7,916 nucleotides of DNA from an uncultured Clostridia bacterium (GTDB taxonomy: Bacteria; Bacillota; Clostridia; Oscillospirales; Acutalibacteraceae): NCBI GenBank assembly GCA_947565265.1, contig CANOFK010000041.1, positions 1 through 7,916 on the forward strand, given 5' to 3'. This document shows positions 5,978 through 7,916 of the stretch, one piece after another. Position 1 is the first letter of the stretch, and each line of letters begins with the position of its first letter. Position numbers and translations under genes: made by a program. The notes under the pieces were generated by a model. That model did no database searches, was not told the DNA's origin, and was given only the letters and a program-made list of their open reading frames with translations.

Positions 5978-6421
5978 TTGAATATCGCAACCAAATATTT
6001 CGGTGACATCCAAGTCAATGCCGGGGATGTGCTGTCATTCCCCAAGGGCCTCTTTGCCTTTGAGGAGGAAACAGAGTTCTTGTTGCTGCCGTTTTCCGGC
6101 AGCAGTGGCACCTTGCTGTGCTTGCAAAGCGTGGCCACCCCCCAACTGGCCTTTGTGGCGATGAACCCCTTTTCCCTGGATCCGGCCTATGCGCCTGTGT
6201 TGCAGCCGGAAGAGTTAGAGGCCCTGGGGGTCAAGGACAGCCGGGAGCTGTCCTACTACGTGCTGTGCGCGGTAAAGAACCCGGTTTCCAGCAGCACGGT
6301 GAACATGAAGTGCCCGGTAGCCGTCAATGAGGACACAGGTATGTGTATGCAGGTGATCCTGGACGGCGAGGGCTACGGTATGCGGCATTTGCTGGCAGAA
6401 TTTCAGGAGAGGGAGGGGTAA
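5978..6421 (+). CDS. fliW: FliW, flagellar assembly factor and CsrA antagonist
   Basis: FliW binds flagellin and CsrA alternately. When flagellin is exported, free FliW captures CsrA and relieves repression of flagellin translation. The 147-residue length equals the family norm. Recognisable blocks are FPKGLFAFEE (21-30, matching the usual FPxGIPGFE), LQSVATPQLAFVAMNPF (49-65) and STVNMKCPVAVN (106-117), followed by QVIL (125-128). The usual Gly of the PGFE block is Ala27 here. There are four cysteines (48, 97, 112, 123), which is not typical of the family. The gene starts at TTG with an ideal AGGAGG and stops 4 bases before csrA. The csrA ribosome binding site lies inside its last codons, so translation of the pair is probably coupled. 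Confidence 0.95.
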   Translation: MNIATKYFGDIQVNAGDVLSFPKGLFAFEEETEFLLLPFSGSSGTLLCLQSVATPQLAFVAMNPFSLDPAYAPVLQPEELEALGVKDSRELSYYVLCAVKNPVSSSTVNMKCPVAVNEDTGMCMQVILDGEGYGMRHLLAEFQEREG

Positions 6422-6425
6422 TGCT

Positions 6426-6686
6426 ATGTTGATCCTTCGCCGGAAGGCCGGGGAATCCTTCCTCATTGGGAATGAAGTGAAGGTGACGGTCATCGCGACC
6501 AAAGACAAAGAGGTGCAGATCGCCATTGACGCGCCCAAAGAAGTGCCAGTGCTGCGCAGCGAACTGGCCTACGCCATGAGCGCCAACCGGGACGCGGCTG
6601 AGGAACAGAGCCTGCCCCAGGAACTGCTGGCAGCTTTCTCCATGCTGACCCAGGAAAGGCCGGAGCATCCCCCAAAACCAGAATAA
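6426..6686 (+). CDS. csrA: CsrA, carbon storage/flagellin translational regulator
   Basis: CsrA is a dimeric RNA-binding protein that recognises GGA in hairpin loops and often blocks ribosome binding sites; in B. subtilis it represses flagellin translation. The opening MLILRRKAGESFLIG and the block APKEVPVLRSEL (36-47) identify it, and the key residues L4, K7 and R44 are present. Against E. coli CsrA, T5 is Arg, R31 is Gln, G33 is Ala and H43 is Leu. The protein has 86 residues, compared with 61 in E. coli and 74 in B. subtilis, so it carries a long charged C-terminal tail (about 62-86). In Firmicutes this region takes part in FliW binding. GGGAGGGG (6411-6418) lies 7 bases before the ATG. 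The terminator follows directly. Confidence 0.96.
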   Translation: MLILRRKAGESFLIGNEVKVTVIATKDKEVQIAIDAPKEVPVLRSELAYAMSANRDAAEEQSLPQELLAAFSMLTQERPEHPPKPE

Positions 6687-6723
6687 AAAGGCGGAGCAGT
6701 GAAAGCTGCTCCGCTTATTTTTT
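6687..6723 (+). terminator. Strong Rho-independent terminator after csrA
   Basis: GCGGAGCAG (6691-6699) pairs perfectly with CTGCTCCGC (6706-6714) around TGAAAG, followed by TTATTTTTT. An A-rich tract (6685-6689) precedes the stem, so on the minus strand the stem is followed by CTTTTATT. It may therefore also stop the converging minus-strand genes. It begins one base after the csrA stop codon. Confidence 0.93.
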
Positions 6724-6774
6724 GGCACTTTGGCCTATCGGCACAGACCGTGGCAAAAGGTTTTGTAGACCCAG

Positions 6775-6784
6775 TTGGGCCCAA
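6775..6784. repeat. 10-bp perfect palindrome TTGGGCCCAA in the convergent spacer
   Basis: This self-complementary decamer lies 7 bases beyond the stop of the minus-strand ComFB-like gene. Having no loop, it is a poor terminator. It may be a protein-binding site or chance. The rest of 6724-6790 holds no gene that can be supported. Confidence 0.35.
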
Positions 6785-6790
6785 TTAGGC

Positions 6791-7483
6791 TCAGTCGTCG
6801 TGCCGGGGCGCGCCCAGGCGCATTTCCCCGTTTTCCCCTAGGCTGTGCCGGGGGTGCTGAGAAACCTGCTGGCAGGCAGCCATCAGTTGGGCCGTAACGG
6901 CCGCGCTGTAACGGCTCTCATAAATACTCAACATAGGCACGCCTTCGCTTTCCGGCACCACAATATATTTGGCCGGCAGGCTGGTCAGGGCCAGGGCAAT
7001 CACATCCGTGCGGCAGCGCTCGCAGTTGCACATATGAAACCGCTCAATATACTTGTCTACCTTATCCTCCACCAGCGCCTGCATCACGTTCAAATAGGTA
7101 ACGCCCCCCGGCTTTTTTTCGGGCTCCGGCTCTGGTTCCGGCGCGGGTTGGGGTGCAGGTGCCGGTTCCGGCTGCGGTTCCGGTACAGGCTCTGGCAAAG
7201 GCTCCGGTTCCGGTTCAGGCTGAGGCGCCGGCTGGGGCGCCGGTACAGGTTCCGGTTCCGGCGCCGGCTGAGGGGCCGCGGGCTCCTCCTCCAGGCCGGC
7301 CAGCAATTCTTCTTCCAGTGCGCCGCGGATGGCCTGGGCCACCTCCTCACTGTTATCTTCCGGGGCCGCGGGGGCAGCGGGGCTGTGGGCACGCTTGGGG
7401 GCGTTCCCGGCCTCGCCCGGTTCTGTAAGCAGGTTCAGTACATGGGCGGTCTTGTTGGACTTGGATGACTTGGAATTTGCCAT
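6791..7483 (-). CDS. ComFB-domain protein with long alternating-proline linker
   Basis: The C-terminal third carries a ComFB (late competence development) domain. The pattern [18 protein letters not shown] (132-149) leads into CNCERC (C152, C154, C157), then [18 protein letters not shown] (159-176), which fits the family closely. ComFB proteins have been proposed as cyclic-dinucleotide receptors in cyanobacteria and Bacillus. The other parts are distinctive: a lysine/serine-rich N-terminus (1-12), HVLNLL (14-19), a probable acidic helix (45-67), then 26 prolines at strictly alternating positions (71-121) with mostly Glu, Ala and Gln between them. No signal peptide or membrane segment is seen, so the linker is presumably cytoplasmic. 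The ATG has AAGGAAG 9 bases upstream. The gene follows a ParA-like gene by 44 bases on the same strand and is probably co-transcribed with it. Its actual role is unknown. Confidence 0.85.
   Translation of the reverse strand: MANSKSSKSNKTAHVLNLLTEPGEAGNAPKRAHSPAAPAAPEDNSEEVAQAIRGALEEELLAGLEEEPAAPQPAPEPEPVPAPQPAPQPEPEPEPLPEPVPEPQPEPAPAPQPAPEPEPEPEKKPGGVTYLNVMQALVEDKVDKYIERFHMCNCERCRTDVIALALTSLPAKYIVVPESEGVPMLSIYESRYSAAVTAQLMAACQQVSQHPRHSLGENGEMRLGAPRHDD
7121..7273 (-). repeat. Low-complexity DNA encoding the X-Pro tract
   Basis: This 153-base stretch encodes 26 alternating prolines (residues 71-121) and is built from near-repeats of hexamers such as GGTTCC and GGCTCC on the plus strand. Runs of T7 (7113-7119) and C6 (7104-7109) lie at its 5' plus-strand edge. 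Repeats of this kind can change length by slippage, usually in whole X-Pro units. Confidence 0.8.
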
Positions 7484-7527
7484 ACTAACACGCTTCCTTT
7501 CTCAAAAAATTCTCCTTCCGGCAGGGC

Positions 7528-7916
7528 TCATATGCCCAAAAGCTCGTCCAGCAGGGCCTGGAAGTCAAGCGACGGGTTAGAGCGCGGCGCATAGGAGAGC
7601 ACGCTTTCCCCGTGGGCAGGGGCCTCTGCCACCACCACGCTGGTACGGATCTTGGTGTCCAGCACCCTGGTGTCCAGCTTACGGGCAATCTCGCTGGAAA
7701 GTTCCAACACCTCCCGGTTCAGGGTGAGCCGGTTGTTGAATTTGTTCAGCAGGATCCCCAAAATCCGCAGGTCAGGGTTGTAGTATTTGCGCACGGTGTT
7801 GATGGTGTCCCGTATCTGGGAAATACCCAGCAGGCTCAATATCTCCGGCGCCATAGGGATGATCAACGCGCCGGAGGCCACATAGGCGTTAATGGTCAGC
7901 ACATTCAGGGCAGGGG
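7528..7916 (-). CDS. ParA/Soj-type partitioning ATPase, C-terminal half (partial)
   Basis: ParA ATPases bind DNA or membrane in the ATP form and position chromosomes, plasmids, chemoreceptor clusters or flagellar parts. The 128 visible codons match the C-terminal half of the Soj group: PALNVLTINAYVASGALIIP, then LSLLGISQIRDTI, LRILGILLNKFNNR, and TKIRTSVVVAEAPAHGESVL, ending LDELLGI. The reading frame stays open to the window edge (PALNV precedes the GTG at 7902), so the gene is cut there and the Walker A motif is not visible. Length suggests a chromosomal Soj-sized protein, about 250 residues. It precedes the ComFB-like gene by 44 bases on the same strand. It is distinct from FlhG, though MinD-like proteins share the fold. 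Which cargo it moves cannot be read from the sequence. Confidence 0.9.
   Translation of the reverse strand, partial: PALNVLTINAYVASGALIIPMAPEILSLLGISQIRDTINTVRKYYNPDLRILGILLNKFNNRLTLNREVLELSSEIARKLDTRVLDTKIRTSVVVAEAPAHGESVLSYAPRSNPSLDFQALLDELLGI

Noticed and set aside
7113..7119. T7 homopolymer as a contingency locus switching the ComFB gene on and off
   Set aside because: Seven bases is short for frequent slippage, and the frame is intact. There is no evidence of variation from one sequence.
6845..7468. Arg/Phe-rich open frame on the plus strand
   Set aside because: It is the complement of the ComFB-like gene; its RFRFR-type repeats are simply the reverse reading of the proline/glutamate tract.
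1..7916. CRISPR array, tRNA, rRNA, insertion sequence or prophage genes
   Set aside because: No regularly spaced repeats, cloverleaf-like segments, transposase or integrase motifs were found; the window is almost fully occupied by the listed genes.

Overview
The window looks like a chromosomal piece of a flagellated, GC-rich Clostridia-type Firmicute. Three things point there: purine-rich AGGAGG-type ribosome binding sites, frequent TTG and GTG starts, and the gene order flgM-flgN-flgK-flgL-(DUF6470/yviE)-fliW-csrA, which matches the Bacillus/Clostridium late-flagellar block. The genus cannot be named from the sequence. A gut Oscillospiraceae-like relative is a reasonable guess, but only a guess.

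Layout. Positions 1-40 hold what is probably the 3' tail of an upstream gene. cheB (56-1096) encodes the chemotaxis methylesterase. A 165-base gap (1097-1261) is unusually rich in secondary structure and in GGATG motifs. The late flagellar block follows, all on the plus strand: flgM (anti-sigma-28), flgN (chaperone of FlgK and FlgL), flgK and flgL (hook-filament junction), a DUF6470/YviE-like gene, fliW and csrA. A strong hairpin-plus-T-tract terminator (6687-6723) closes the block. Two minus-strand genes converge on it. One (6791-7483) is a ComFB-domain protein with a long alternating-proline linker. The other (7528 to the right edge) is the C-terminal half of a ParA/Soj-type ATPase, placed upstream of the ComFB gene in transcription order.

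How the genes work together. FlgK and FlgL cap the hook and begin the filament, and FlgN escorts them to the export gate. FlgM holds sigma-28 inactive until hook completion. FliW and CsrA form the flagellin-sensing translational switch. The block therefore carries both known late-flagellar checkpoints. The leaders of flgM and flgK contain near-consensus CsrA-type GGA sites overlapping their ribosome binding sites, so CsrA may act on its own operon as well as on flagellin mRNA. This is inference.

The least ordinary part is the ParA/ComFB pair. ComFB-domain proteins have been proposed as cyclic-dinucleotide receptors. Here the domain sits behind a lysine-rich N-terminus and an approximately 51-residue X-Pro linker, next to a ParA ATPase and a flagellar operon. 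That suggests, but does not prove, a positioned signalling or motility factor.
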